This document shows positions 1 through 8,089 of a DNA stretch of 56,695 nucleotides, in pieces (within the stretch, counting starts at the first letter, position 1; each line of letters opens with the position of its first letter). The DNA lies in NCBI GenBank assembly GCA_958451615.1, contig CAUDQR010000015.1, positions 1-56,695 on the forward strand. Direction: 5' to 3'. The position numbers and the translations under genes are program-made. The notes under the pieces are model-generated. The model did not search any database, had not been told where the DNA came from, and worked only from the letters and a program-made list of their open reading frames with translations. This stretch comes from an uncultured Collinsella sp. (GTDB lineage: Bacteria; Actinomycetota; Coriobacteriia; Coriobacteriales; Coriobacteriaceae).

Positions 1-109
1 TGTATCCATGTCCCTTAGAAAACGTGCATAGCTCTCCCAACTTACGCTGTTCCCAAGGGTCCGTAAAACCGGCAAAACGAATTTTGGGTACATTAGTCTT
101 TTCCGTCAC
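1..109 (-). CDS. hsdS: Type I restriction-modification specificity subunit HsdS (5' fragment)
   Basis: Reading leftward from a GTG at 109, the first 36 codons include [18 protein letters not shown], the typical opening of a first target-recognition domain in HsdS. A strong Shine-Dalgarno (GGGAGGT) lies inside the end of hsdM, about 8 bases before the GTG, and only one base separates the hsdM stop from this start, so the two are translationally coupled. HsdS sets the DNA sequence recognised by the methylase/restriction complex. The rest of the gene runs off the left edge, so its specificity domains cannot be judged. Confidence 0.85.
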   Translation of the reverse strand, partial: MTEKTNVPKIRFAGFTDPWEQRKLGELCTFSKGHGY

Positions 110-110
110 G

Positions 111-2672
111 CTATTTACCTCCCAACAGTTTCCGCAGTTCAGCAATGCCCGCCATATCGAATTCATTGCCCGTGAGCTGGCCCAACATCGCTGCCAACTC
201 GTTTTCCGCCTCATTAATCTGATTGCACACGTCCGAATAGGTTGTCGCGTACTTTGCATTCAACGCCACAATCTTCGCAATGAAGTCGCCTATAACGGCA
301 TTGGGCAGTTCGAGCAAATCAGACTGCAGCGGCTCAATCCATTTCGCAGCCAGCAATTCGTCACACTGGACATCAGTCAAGCCCTCAATAACCTTTTTTG
401 TCGTCTCTTCGAGCGCGACAAGCGCCTTTTTGCTTGCCTTTTTGAGGTCTTTCTCCTCATCGAGCAGAGTCTGAGCACGAACAAGCGCCATCTCAAAGTC
501 GCCATTCGGATGCTTGCCGATGCTCTTCACGGCTTTCTTGAGGGATGCCGCCACAAGCATGCCGTCATCGTCAAAAACATCGCTCGAGCCTTTCTCCTCC
601 TCATCAAGATTCTCAAGAATCTCGTCAAGCTCTTGAGATATTTCATTCAAACGGGATTCGCGCGCGGTAATTTCCTTGACATCATCAGCGAGCAGCTGCT
701 CTTGGACAAGCGCAAACGGCAAAATGCGGCCTGTCCAGCCATCCTGCACCTCAACGTCTTTGCCACTCTTCTTCTTAATCACCATATTTGGGTCGACTTT
801 ACGCACGGCTTCCCTGCCCTCGGCTTGAATAACCTCGAGGTCACCGGAAATGCCCGTCCATGCATCATCAAGAGCCTGATAGGCATCGTATTCGTCAACA
901 AGCGCGATACCGGAAAGGGCATCATGAAGTTGCGCCGCAATATGCTCTTCTTCGGCCACGGCGTCGACCTGCGACGCACCGTCCACCAACCTCTTCTGCA
1001 GCTCAGCAGGCAGATGCGACAGTGCATCCCGATAGCCGCCCAGAAATGAGACGACGTTGGCGTTGGTCTTTATCGTTGCCGCCACGTCGTCTGCCACAAC
1101 CGCAAAACACGACCCGCCGCCATCGCCGTAAAGCTGGCCCTTCAGGCTCGGCCACACCTTCCAGTAGTGGTCGAGAGCGTCGACCTCGGCCTTCGGAACT
1201 CCCCCGAACATGGTGGCGTACACGTCCCAGCTTTCAGCAACTTCGGACGAATCAACATAGCGCGGAATGTTGAGGTTGTAATCGTTGGCGCGTATCTCGT
1301 CGATGGTCACCAGGCGACTGAACTTGTCGATGGTCGCTTCAGTCGTGACTGCGTCCACGATGCGACGTATATCGCTCGCGCGCAGTTTGTTGTTTTTGCC
1401 TTCCTTCACAAAGTGCTTCGACGCATCCACGACCAGCACGTCGCTGCTCTCGCGCTGCTTACGGAGTACCATGACGATTGTCGGGATGCCGGTGCCGAAG
1501 AAAATGTTGGCGGGAAGCCCGATAATTGCCTGAATATGGCGGTTCTCCACCAGGTTCTTGCGGATGGTGCCCTCCTCGCCGCCGCGGAACAGCACGCCAT
1601 GGGGCAGAACGATGCACATGATGCCGTCGGGGCGCAAGTGGTACAAATCATGCAAGAGGAAGGCATAGTCGGCTTTGGATTTGGGGGCAACGCCGAACTT
1701 GAAGCGCGGATCGAGTTCTTTGTCTTCCGGATCCCAGTTTTGGGAGTAGGGCGGATTCGACACCACGGCATCGACGAACAGTGGATTGTAGGTCTCATCC
1801 TTGTTCTCGACCGTATCGAACCAAGGCCAATCGTCTTCGAGCGTATCGCCATTGCGCGCCACGATGTTGTCGGGGAGTATTCCGCGCATGACCAGATTCA
1901 TGCGCGTGAGGTTGTACGTGTTCTCCTTAAGCTCCTGCGCATAATACTTGATGGAGTTTGGGTCGCCGTTGCGTCGCGCCACTGCCTTGCCGATATTGAT
2001 AAGCAGCGAGCCCGATCCGCTCGTGGGGTCGTAGATGGTGATGTTCTCGCGTCCGAACAGGTGCCATGAGACAATCTCGCTCATGAGCATGGACACCTCG
2101 TGCGGCGTGTAGAACTCGCCGGCTTTCTTACCGGCGTTGGCGGCGAAGTTGCTGATGAGGTACTCGTAGATGAAGCCGAGCACGTCGTAGTCCTGACGAC
2201 CGTCCATCGGGATGTCCTTGATGAGGTAGATGAGGTCGCGAGCGGCCTTGGACTGGCTCCGTGCGTCGGTGCCGAGCTTGGAGAGGCCGGTCTGCAACGT
2301 GTCGAAGATGCCGTCGAAGACGCGCTTGCGGGCAGGGTCGATATTGCGGCTAAAGGCGGAGAGGGCGTCACGAACATTCGAAATCTCGAAGTCGCCGCTC
2401 TTGGCGACCCAGGTGGAGAAGAGGTTCTCGTAGGCGATGAAGTAGCCGCACTCTCCCTTGACGAACTCGACCGTCTCCCCGTCGTCTTCCACCAGGCTGG
2501 GCAGGTCATCCTCGGCGAAGTCGCGCGCCTTCAGGCGGGAAACCTCGGTCTCGGACAGGAACTTGTAGAAGATGAATCCCAGAATGTAGTCCTTGTACTC
2601 GTTAGCCTCAATCTTGGATCGCATCTTGTTGGCGGACTCCCATATCTTGGAGGCCAGCTGCTGCTTGTTCAT
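111..2672 (-). CDS. hsdM: Type I restriction-modification methyltransferase subunit HsdM
   Basis: N6-adenine DNA methyltransferase of a type I system; it needs HsdS for target choice and uses S-adenosylmethionine. The 853-residue protein has an HsdM N-terminal helical domain (about 1-150), the SAM-binding motif [10 protein letters not shown] near 215-224 and the catalytic NPPY at 306-309. The C-terminal third is long, charged and partly coiled-coil-like, which makes the protein clearly longer than the roughly 500-residue classical HsdM and places it in the long-M class. GAGGAAAA precedes the ATG. The GIY-YIG stop codon directly abuts the start, and hsdS follows one base after the stop. No hsdR is visible in the window. 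Confidence 0.93.
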   Translation of the reverse strand: MNKQQLASKIWESANKMRSKIEANEYKDYILGFIFYKFLSETEVSRLKARDFAEDDLPSLVEDDGETVEFVKGECGYFIAYENLFSTWVAKSGDFEISNVRDALSAFSRNIDPARKRVFDGIFDTLQTGLSKLGTDARSQSKAARDLIYLIKDIPMDGRQDYDVLGFIYEYLISNFAANAGKKAGEFYTPHEVSMLMSEIVSWHLFGRENITIYDPTSGSGSLLINIGKAVARRNGDPNSIKYYAQELKENTYNLTRMNLVMRGILPDNIVARNGDTLEDDWPWFDTVENKDETYNPLFVDAVVSNPPYSQNWDPEDKELDPRFKFGVAPKSKADYAFLLHDLYHLRPDGIMCIVLPHGVLFRGGEEGTIRKNLVENRHIQAIIGLPANIFFGTGIPTIVMVLRKQRESSDVLVVDASKHFVKEGKNNKLRASDIRRIVDAVTTEATIDKFSRLVTIDEIRANDYNLNIPRYVDSSEVAESWDVYATMFGGVPKAEVDALDHYWKVWPSLKGQLYGDGGGSCFAVVADDVAATIKTNANVVSFLGGYRDALSHLPAELQKRLVDGASQVDAVAEEEHIAAQLHDALSGIALVDEYDAYQALDDAWTGISGDLEVIQAEGREAVRKVDPNMVIKKKSGKDVEVQDGWTGRILPFALVQEQLLADDVKEITARESRLNEISQELDEILENLDEEEKGSSDVFDDDGMLVAASLKKAVKSIGKHPNGDFEMALVRAQTLLDEEKDLKKASKKALVALEETTKKVIEGLTDVQCDELLAAKWIEPLQSDLLELPNAVIGDFIAKIVALNAKYATTYSDVCNQINEAENELAAMLGQLTGNEFDMAGIAELRKLLGGK

Positions 2673-3512
2673 CTAGTTTTCCTCACTTCTATAGACTTGG
2701 TTGAGCGTTTCTCCGTCGTCGCTTACCCACTCGGTCCAGCCGTTCTGGCTGCCGCCGAGCACGAACACCGCCGCGGCGCTGGGCGTCGGGAACTCGAGGT
2801 CCTCGGCGAGCTCTGCGATGCCGCCTGAATCGTCGAAGATTTCCCTGCGCGCGGCCGCGACGCCCGCGTTTTTCAGCACGGGCCTCGAGAGATTAACTTT
2901 CGAGCCGGCGAGCACGGTGAAGTGTCCGGTGGCCTTGTCGTAGCGCCCCGTCCCGCGTATGCCGCTCTTCTTCGTGTGGAAGACCGTCGGCGCACCGGCC
3001 GGACCCTGGTCGACCCTGTCGAGGTCGTACCCCAGAGCTGCCATCCTGAAGAGGATCCTATCGTGCAGGCGTTCGACGGCCTCTTCCTTGTACGGGTCGA
3101 TGTAGGGCTTGGGCGTCGCCGAGTTGTCGGTCTCGTACGAGCCGTGGGTACGCACGTAGTCGATGGCCTTCGCCTCGAGAACATCCAGTGCATCCCTGCT
3201 GATGTTTTGGTCGTCATCGAGGAACATAACGGCCTTGTTCCAGAACTCCTTTTTCGCCTTGTGCGCGTCGAGCCGGGCGATGCCCTGGGTCGTCTGCCCC
3301 GCGTAGACGCGGCTCACGTTGCCGTGGTCCTCGTCGAGCAGGTAGTAGACGCCGCGCTGCGGGATGTTCGGCAGCGACTTCGCCTCGGCGAGGTCTTCCC
3401 TCGGAACGACGATGGTCACAAGCGACTCGCCGTCGATGCGGCAGATGCGGATGCGGTCCGGCTGCGCGTCTATGAGCTGGACGGTGAGAGTCTTGACCCG
3501 AATCACGCTCAC
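2673..3512 (-). CDS. GIY-YIG nuclease family protein with DUF4357-like C-terminus
   Basis: A 279-residue protein. The GIY-YIG core is visible as GVYYL at 54-58 and VYAGQT at 69-74, with the conserved downstream Arg at 80 (ARLDAHK). The last 70 or so residues resemble DUF4357, a domain often found beside restriction systems. The start chosen is the GTG at 3512, whose GTGA overlaps the stop of the upstream ribbon-helix-helix gene; a longer reading frame exists, but its extra N-terminus is only the shifted shadow of that gene. The stop abuts hsdM, so the gene is embedded in the RM operon. GIY-YIG domains cut DNA; whether this one restricts DNA, repairs it, or serves as a toxin is not shown by the sequence. 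Confidence 0.8.
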   Translation of the reverse strand: MSVIRVKTLTVQLIDAQPDRIRICRIDGESLVTIVVPREDLAEAKSLPNIPQRGVYYLLDEDHGNVSRVYAGQTTQGIARLDAHKAKKEFWNKAVMFLDDDQNISRDALDVLEAKAIDYVRTHGSYETDNSATPKPYIDPYKEEAVERLHDRILFRMAALGYDLDRVDQGPAGAPTVFHTKKSGIRGTGRYDKATGHFTVLAGSKVNLSRPVLKNAGVAAARREIFDDSGGIAELAEDLEFPTPSAAAVFVLGGSQNGWTEWVSDDGETLNQVYRSEEN

Positions 3513-3721
3513 ACCCCCTTCTTCGCGAGCTCTTCGATCATGCAGGTGCGCACGAATGCCGAGAAGCTCATGCCCCGCAAGGTCGCCTCCTCCTTCGCCG
3601 CGTCGCGCAGTGCGTCGGGGATGCGCAGGGTCACGGAGACCTGTTCGCCGTTCACCAGGAAGCTCCTGATCTCGGTCTCGTCGGGGTTGCTCTTGATGAG
3701 CTCCTTGTAGCTGTCGGGCAT
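3509..3721 (-). CDS. Small ribbon-helix-helix (Arc-like) protein, first gene of the RM operon
   Basis: A 70-residue protein whose C-terminal half (VTLRIPDALRDAAKEEATLR onward, ending GMSFSAFVRTCMIEELAKKG) fits the ribbon-helix-helix fold: one beta strand followed by two helices. Proteins of this type bind DNA as dimers and commonly autoregulate small operons. I chose the ATG at 3721 because GGGAG lies six bases upstream; an ATG at 3733 would add four residues. The stop overlaps the GIY-YIG start by four bases. Position and fold suggest an operon repressor or an antitoxin-like partner for the nuclease; that role is inferred. Confidence 0.72.
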   Translation of the reverse strand: MPDSYKELIKSNPDETEIRSFLVNGEQVSVTLRIPDALRDAAKEEATLRGMSFSAFVRTCMIEELAKKGV

Positions 3722-3740
3722 CTGCGCTCCCATCGCTCGA

Positions 3741-3781
3741 AATGCAATACAAATGCGTTTGCAGCATTATAGCGTTGCATT
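3741..3781 (-). promoter_or_regulatory. Putative promoter and operator of the RHH/GIY-YIG/hsdMS operon
   Basis: A perfect TATAAT (3766-3771, minus strand) lies between the arms of a perfect 7-bp inverted repeat, TTGCATT at 3775-3781 and AATGCAA at 3741-3747. No good -35 box is visible. An inverted repeat around the -10, just ahead of a ribbon-helix-helix gene, is what an autoregulatory operator would look like. Confidence 0.45.
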
Positions 3782-3901
3782 GCTGGCGACTGTTGAGGCG
3801 AATGGGTGAACGGCAATATGGTTAGGCGTGGAATCAAAGAGTCAGGCAGGGACAATCCTGCCAACAACGCTGTCGCGGTCTCGCGTGGCGGGTGCGTTCG
3901 T

Positions 3902-4324
3902 CTACGCACCCACGATCCCGCGCGCGGCACTCAGCAGCTCGTACTCCCCCTGGCTCCACTGGTACAGCTCGGCCGCGTTGACGGCATCGCGACACAGATC
4001 CAGGAACACCTCGGCTCCCTCGCAGAAGCACTCGCGGGCAAAGGCGCCGGATCCGTCCGCAACGCACGCGCCGTCGGCGAAGAGCTTCCAGCTGGACGGC
4101 TCACGCGAGTCATTTCCGAGCAACTTGATCTGCAGTACGTGAGGGTCTCCGGCAACGCAGAGCTCTTCCTCGAGCGCCTGCACCGTAAAGCGCATCTGAT
4201 GGGAGAGACTGCTCTTGACCATGGCCGAGGCATAGCCGCTCGGCTCGTCCAGAAGATGCATTCGTTTTGGCTTGGCTACCAGGTTGTGGAAGTTGCGCTC
4301 ACTGCGCACGGAGAAATTGTCCAT
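3902..4324 (-). CDS. Conserved-looking protein of unknown function (140 aa)
   Basis: Starts at an ATG preceded by AAAGGAGT five bases upstream; an upstream in-frame extension has no ribosome site and was left out. The protein is soluble, with no signal peptide or membrane segment. The middle reads like a beta-rich domain (SHQMRFTVQALEEELCVAGD, LQIKLLGNDSREPSSWKLF) and the end is helical and acidic with several Cys residues (CVADGSG, CFCEGAEVFLDLC). I do not recognise a family. It is transcribed away from the DUF4143 gene, and the two share a 367-bp intergenic region. The good ribosome site and ordinary codon use argue that it is real. Confidence 0.6.
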   Translation of the reverse strand: MDNFSVRSERNFHNLVAKPKRMHLLDEPSGYASAMVKSSLSHQMRFTVQALEEELCVAGDPHVLQIKLLGNDSREPSSWKLFADGACVADGSGAFARECFCEGAEVFLDLCRDAVNAAELYQWSQGEYELLSAARGIVGA

Positions 4325-4541
4325 ACGGACTCCTTTCATCGATGTTGGCAGGGCCACCGTGCCTCTTGGCCGGTTGGCGCCGGGATCGTGGAGCCAACTC
4401 TCTACCCCGACTCTGGATAAAACGCACCCGCTCCTTGCGGGCGCGATGGAGTCTATCAGCGCGCGCGGACACAAATCAAGCGCCGCCTGCGAAATGATGT
4501 ACAGACGGCGCTTGATTGCGCGGCAATTATTCGGCAAACAT
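4325..4541. promoter_or_regulatory. Intergenic leader region with hairpins upstream of the 140-aa gene
   Basis: This non-coding stretch holds two inverted repeats. CCCGC and GCGGG close a small stem near 4427-4441; on the minus strand it is followed by a short T run, like a weak attenuator. AATCAAGCGCCG (4474-4485) and CGGCGCTTGATT (4506-4517) form a perfect 12-bp inverted repeat around a 20-base loop. I could not match the leader to a known riboswitch class. Confidence 0.4.
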
Positions 4542-4542
4542 C

Positions 4543-4659
4543 CGGAAAAGTGTCGAAATCAGCCGTAAAATAGTACAGAAAAGTGTCAAATTCGAGCCGC
4601 CCAAATTACGGAAAAGTGTCGAAATGAGCACCTAGCAACCACGGAAAAGTGTATCCTAG
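4543..4659 (+). repeat. Four phased repeats (33-bp period) upstream of the DUF4143 ATPase gene
   Basis: The motif CGGAAAAGTGTCGAAAT occurs at 4543-4559 and 4609-4625. A near copy, CAGAAAAGTGTCAAAT, is at 4576-4591, and a shortened copy, CGGAAAAGTGTATCC, begins at 4642. Start-to-start spacing is exactly 33 bp three times, while the 16 bp between copies are unrelated. This is a phased protein-binding array (about three helical turns per step), not a tandem duplication. The last copy overlaps a possible -10 (TATCCT, 4652-4657), 35 bp before the gene start. Confidence 0.8.
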
Positions 4660-4691
4660 TGCTAAAACAGCACGTAATAAGGGGTACGCTT

Positions 4692-6014
4692 ATGCTACAG
4701 AGAAAAGCGAAAGCACAGTTTGAATCTTGGCTTGCCTCGTCGCCTAACAAGGCTCTTTTGGTCAAGGGCGCCCGACAGGTAGGAAAGTCATATTTGGTCA
4801 ACGTCTTTGCAAGCGAATCGTTCGAAAATGTCGTGACGTTCGACCTTATCGCCGACGCGTCCGTGCGCGATTCGTTTTTGGCGGCAAAAAGCGCGGATGA
4901 CCTGCTTATGCGCATGTCTATTGCTGCAACGCAGCCGATGGTTGCGAACAAGACCGTTGTGGTTATCGACGAGGTGCAGCGATGCCCCAACGTAGTGACG
5001 TTTATCAAATACCTGGTCCAGCGCGGCGACTTTCGATACATCCTTACCGGATCGCTCCTTGGTGTTGAGCTCGAGGGCATCGATTCCCTGCCGGTGGGGT
5101 ATGTCGAGCAGGTCCAGATGTACCCGCTCGACTTTGAGGAGTTCTGCTGGGCAAGCGGCGTTGCTGCCGGAGCGTTTGACATGCTCAGGGGTTGTCTAAA
5201 GGACGAAAAGGAGCTCCCCGGCTATCTGTATGACCGCTTGCTCAATCTGTTCCATCAGTATGTGGTGGTGGGGGGCATGCCCGACGCGGTCAATTCCTTC
5301 TTGGCGACGCGCAATGTCGACGAGGTTCGAAACATCCATCGCGATCTTCACGCCCTGTATCGCGATGACATCGCAAAGTACGCTCCGCCTGAGCTACGCT
5401 TGGTTATTCGCGATATCTATGATCTGATTCCCAGCGAGGCCGGCTCCAAAAACAAGCGATTCAAACTGTCATCGATTAACGGTGTCAAACGTTTTTCGCA
5501 GGTGACAGATCATTTTCTCTGGCTATCGGAGGCGGGTGTCGCGCTTCCCGTGTATAACGTAACGGCGCCCGTGGCACCCCTTTTATTGGGGGAGCAACGA
5601 AATTTGTTCAAGCTGTTTTACTTGGACACCGGAATGCTCATGTCGTCGTATTCCAAAAGGGTCGCCCAAGGCGTTTTTGATGGGGGGGCGGAAGACGCCT
5701 TTGGCATGAACATGGGGGCGGCGTTTGAGGGCTTCGTTGCCCAAGAGCTCAAAGCCCACGGATTCAGATTGCGCTACTTTACGTCTAAAAAAGTCGGCGA
5801 GCTCGATTTTGTGGAGGAGACGCTCGATGGGGAGGTTCTTGCCATCGAGGTCAAGTCGGGCAAGAGCTTTAAGTCCCATGCGGCGCTCGACAACGCGCTC
5901 GCGACGAAGGGCTACGGAATCGATCGCGCCCTGGTACTTGCGGAATGTAATCTTCACCGCGATGGTGACGTGCTGTATCTGCCCATCTTTATGGCAGGGC
6001 TTTTGGAGCCGTAA
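4692..6014 (+). CDS. AAA-type ATPase with C-terminal DUF4143 (PD-(D/E)XK-like) domain
   Basis: A 440-residue protein with an N-terminal ATPase: Walker A GARQVGKS at 26-33 and Walker B VVVIDEVQ at 89-96. A winged-helix-like middle is followed by DUF4143, which ends in LDFVEETLDGEVLAIEVKSG, the D...E-x-K layout of PD-(D/E)XK nuclease-like folds. The ATG at 4692 is preceded by AAGGGG; an upstream GTG at 4659 would add 11 residues but lies within the promoter region. Members of this family are abundant in gut bacteria and archaea and their role is not settled; defence, mobile-element control and toxin-like functions have been considered. The phased repeat array ahead of it is the striking contextual feature. 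Confidence 0.85.
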   Translation: MLQRKAKAQFESWLASSPNKALLVKGARQVGKSYLVNVFASESFENVVTFDLIADASVRDSFLAAKSADDLLMRMSIAATQPMVANKTVVVIDEVQRCPNVVTFIKYLVQRGDFRYILTGSLLGVELEGIDSLPVGYVEQVQMYPLDFEEFCWASGVAAGAFDMLRGCLKDEKELPGYLYDRLLNLFHQYVVVGGMPDAVNSFLATRNVDEVRNIHRDLHALYRDDIAKYAPPELRLVIRDIYDLIPSEAGSKNKRFKLSSINGVKRFSQVTDHFLWLSEAGVALPVYNVTAPVAPLLLGEQRNLFKLFYLDTGMLMSSYSKRVAQGVFDGGAEDAFGMNMGAAFEGFVAQELKAHGFRLRYFTSKKVGELDFVEETLDGEVLAIEVKSGKSFKSHAALDNALATKGYGIDRALVLAECNLHRDGDVLYLPIFMAGLLEP

Positions 6015-6051
6015 CATGCCGCCGGCTCTTCCGGCCCTCCCTTAACCCCCG

Positions 6052-7035
6052 CTACTCGTCCCCGTCGTTGGGGTCGCCCTTGAGGGTGTTGATGTCCAGG
6101 TACTGGTTATCGTCCTCTTTTTGCTGGGTCTCCGACTCCGCTTGGGTGGGGCCGCGGAACAGCTGGAATCCCTCAAACGCAATGACGCCGAGCAGGGCAA
6201 TGATAATGGCGATAAAGGCAACCTTGACTGCCTGCGGAAATTCCGAGAAACGCAGCGCCTTTTCCTCGGCGTAATAATCGGCAAAGCGCTCTTCGCCCGT
6301 GCTTTTGGTATACGCCGGCGCGGACGCGGCCTCCGGGTCATATTCCGGTGCAGGCGTGGCAGCGTACGGATCGTTGAGATAATCGCTCGATGCGGTGCCA
6401 TAATCCTCGGTCTCGATGCGACCGGTGCCAGCATAGCCATCGGAATAATCGGAATATGCCGCACCGCCCTCATAGTCCGCGGCGCTCGTGTTGGCGGCAA
6501 AAAGCGGGTTAACTGGAACATCGAGCGCCGGCATGCCGGTAGAGGTCTCATCCAGATCGGTTGCAGCCCAGGAATCGTAGGCAACTTGATGGGCAACGGG
6601 CTCGTCGAGCCTTGCGACCGGAGGCTTGCGTGCCGCAGGAACAGGCAACTGCTGGGCGCTGTACATAACGGTGCTGTCGGCCGATTTGCCCTGCGTCGCT
6701 GCAGCGAGAAATGCTGCCGTCTCGGACGGGTCGCTTGCGGGGCGGGGAGCGGGCGTGGGCGCCGAAGTGGGTGCGGGCGTAGGCGCGGGCGTCGAAACAG
6801 CCGACTGCGCAGGAGTCGGCGCAGATGCGGTCTTAGGCGCAAGTGCGGGATTGGGGTTTGACGGGCGAGCCCCGCCGCCCATGAGTTCGTCGGCGGTCCA
6901 CGGGCGATCATCCATCACGTCGTCAAGGCTCAGCGAAAACAAGTCGTCTTCACCCTCATCGAACATGCGGTGCACATGTCCACCAATTGCCGGAATCAAT
7001 CCGCGACCGGTGCATGATGCCTTGCTCAACGCCAT
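6052..7035 (-). CDS. Pro/Ala-rich protein with one C-terminal transmembrane helix, function unknown
   Basis: The 327-residue protein begins at an ATG preceded by AAAGGGTGG. Residues 1-60 are acidic with a short Cys-containing start. They are followed by a low-complexity Pro/Ala/Thr segment (repeats of TPAPTPAP type), then a Tyr/Asp/Ala-rich stretch. One hydrophobic helix (AFIAIIIALLGVIAFEG) precedes a short acidic tail. With no signal peptide, the likely topology is a long cytoplasmic N-terminal region anchored near the C-terminus. It is convergent with the DUF4143 gene; a small GC hairpin (about 6022-6036) lies between them. I do not recognise a family. Confidence 0.65.
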   Translation of the reverse strand: MALSKASCTGRGLIPAIGGHVHRMFDEGEDDLFSLSLDDVMDDRPWTADELMGGGARPSNPNPALAPKTASAPTPAQSAVSTPAPTPAPTSAPTPAPRPASDPSETAAFLAAATQGKSADSTVMYSAQQLPVPAARKPPVARLDEPVAHQVAYDSWAATDLDETSTGMPALDVPVNPLFAANTSAADYEGGAAYSDYSDGYAGTGRIETEDYGTASSDYLNDPYAATPAPEYDPEAASAPAYTKSTGEERFADYYAEEKALRFSEFPQAVKVAFIAIIIALLGVIAFEGFQLFRGPTQAESETQQKEDDNQYLDINTLKGDPNDGDE

Positions 7036-7158
7036 TCTGTTCCACCCTTTCGAAATACTAATGACATCGATTATATGGAACTTTCCAAGCGGCTCGGTCT
7101 TGGATTCATGCTTTCCAGAACTCGCGCCCAAAAGGGGAGAGGCAATCCAGGCGAGTGC

Positions 7159-7812
7159 CTACTTGTCGCCTGCTGCCGCCTTGGCCTCATTGAGGTAGCT
7201 ATAGAAGCTGTACTTGGAGATGCCAAAGAACTCGCAGGCGCGCTCGCTCGACTTGGAAATGAGGAAGGCGCCGCGACGGTCGAGGTAGCCAATGGCGCGA
7301 ATGCGCTCATCTTTGGTCATGAGCGCCGCGGGCTTGCCCACAAACTGCTCGCACTCGTGCAGCAGGTCCTCGAGCAGGTCGCCGATGTTCTTGGTAATGG
7401 GCTCGGGCTCGGTGTAGCCCGTGCCGCCGGTGCCGGTAAAGGCGTCGAGCGAACGCTCAAAAGCCTTCATGAGCGTAATGTCAAAGTTGATGCCCAAAAT
7501 GCCGACGGGCTTGCCTTCGTCGTTGCGGATAAAGATGGTCGAGGACTTGAGCAGCTTGCCATCGGTGGTTTTAGTGAGGTACGGCTCGCGGTCGTGTACG
7601 TCGGTGGTGCCCTCGTGCATGGACTCAAACACGATATGGCTGGGGCCGTCACCCAGTTTACGCCCGCTGACGTGGCCATTTTCAATCACTACGATGGAGT
7701 GGTCCACGTCCTCGGTCTCCAGATCGTGGACGACGACTTCGCAGTTGGGGCCAAATTGGAGCGCCAGACCGTGTGCAAGGCGCTTGTAAAACTCAATCTG
7801 TGCGGGGGTCAT
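7159..7812 (-). CDS. YheO-type PAS/HTH transcriptional regulator
   Basis: A 217-residue protein with an N-terminal YheO/PAS-like sensor domain (about 1-120, including GILGINFDITLMK) and a C-terminal helix-turn-helix of the HTH_22 type (GAFLISKSSERACEFFGISK). The family includes E. coli YheO and DauR. The chosen ATG at 7812 has AGGAAGG six bases upstream; a GTG at 7842 would add ten residues without a better ribosome site. It is divergent from ygeX, with two identical-architecture inverted repeats between them, so it is the natural candidate regulator of the purine/diaminopropionate operon. The ligand is unknown. Confidence 0.85.
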   Translation of the reverse strand: MTPAQIEFYKRLAHGLALQFGPNCEVVVHDLETEDVDHSIVVIENGHVSGRKLGDGPSHIVFESMHEGTTDVHDREPYLTKTTDGKLLKSSTIFIRNDEGKPVGILGINFDITLMKAFERSLDAFTGTGGTGYTEPEPITKNIGDLLEDLLHECEQFVGKPAALMTKDERIRAIGYLDRRGAFLISKSSERACEFFGISKYSFYSYLNEAKAAAGDK

Positions 7813-7931
7813 GGGTGCCTTCCTAAAAATTAGTTTGGGCACACTTTGCCATAAACCACACTTGTTCGCAAATAACGAAAGCGTCGCTGCGTTATGTGAC
7901 CGTTCGGCGGCGAAAAGGTACCGATTACGGC

Positions 7932-7997
7932 AACAAACAATTTGTTAGGTTTACCAATCAAAAAGTGTGATAGAACAGTGCTAACAAACTTTTTGTT
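7932..7997. promoter_or_regulatory. Pair of AACAAA-N3-TTTGTT operators between the yheO-like gene and ygeX
   Basis: Two perfect inverted repeats with the same arms and the same 3-bp spacer lie at 7932-7946 (centre CAA) and 7983-7997 (centre CTT), 51 bp centre to centre. They are in the 277-bp divergent region, 92-157 bp upstream of ygeX. Their shared sequence and near-integral helical spacing point to cooperative binding of one dimeric regulator, most simply the divergent YheO-type protein. Clear -10 and -35 boxes could not be assigned. Confidence 0.6.
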
Positions 7998-8089
7998 TGG
8001 CATCCACATAAAAGTTCAGCCGTGTGAATGGGATCGGGCTGAAACGCGTATGCGGGGGCCGGCAAGAGAGAACTTAAGGAGTTCACCGT

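Noticed and set aside
4325..4473. Known metabolite riboswitch in the leader of the 140-aa gene
   Set aside because: Compared by eye with TPP, cobalamin, SAM, glycine, fluoride, Moco and guanidine classes; no conserved core was found.
4543..4659. CRISPR-like array (regular repeats with unique spacers)
   Set aside because: Repeats are about 17 bp with 16-bp spacers, copies degrade within four units, and there are no cas genes. A phased binding-site array explains it better.
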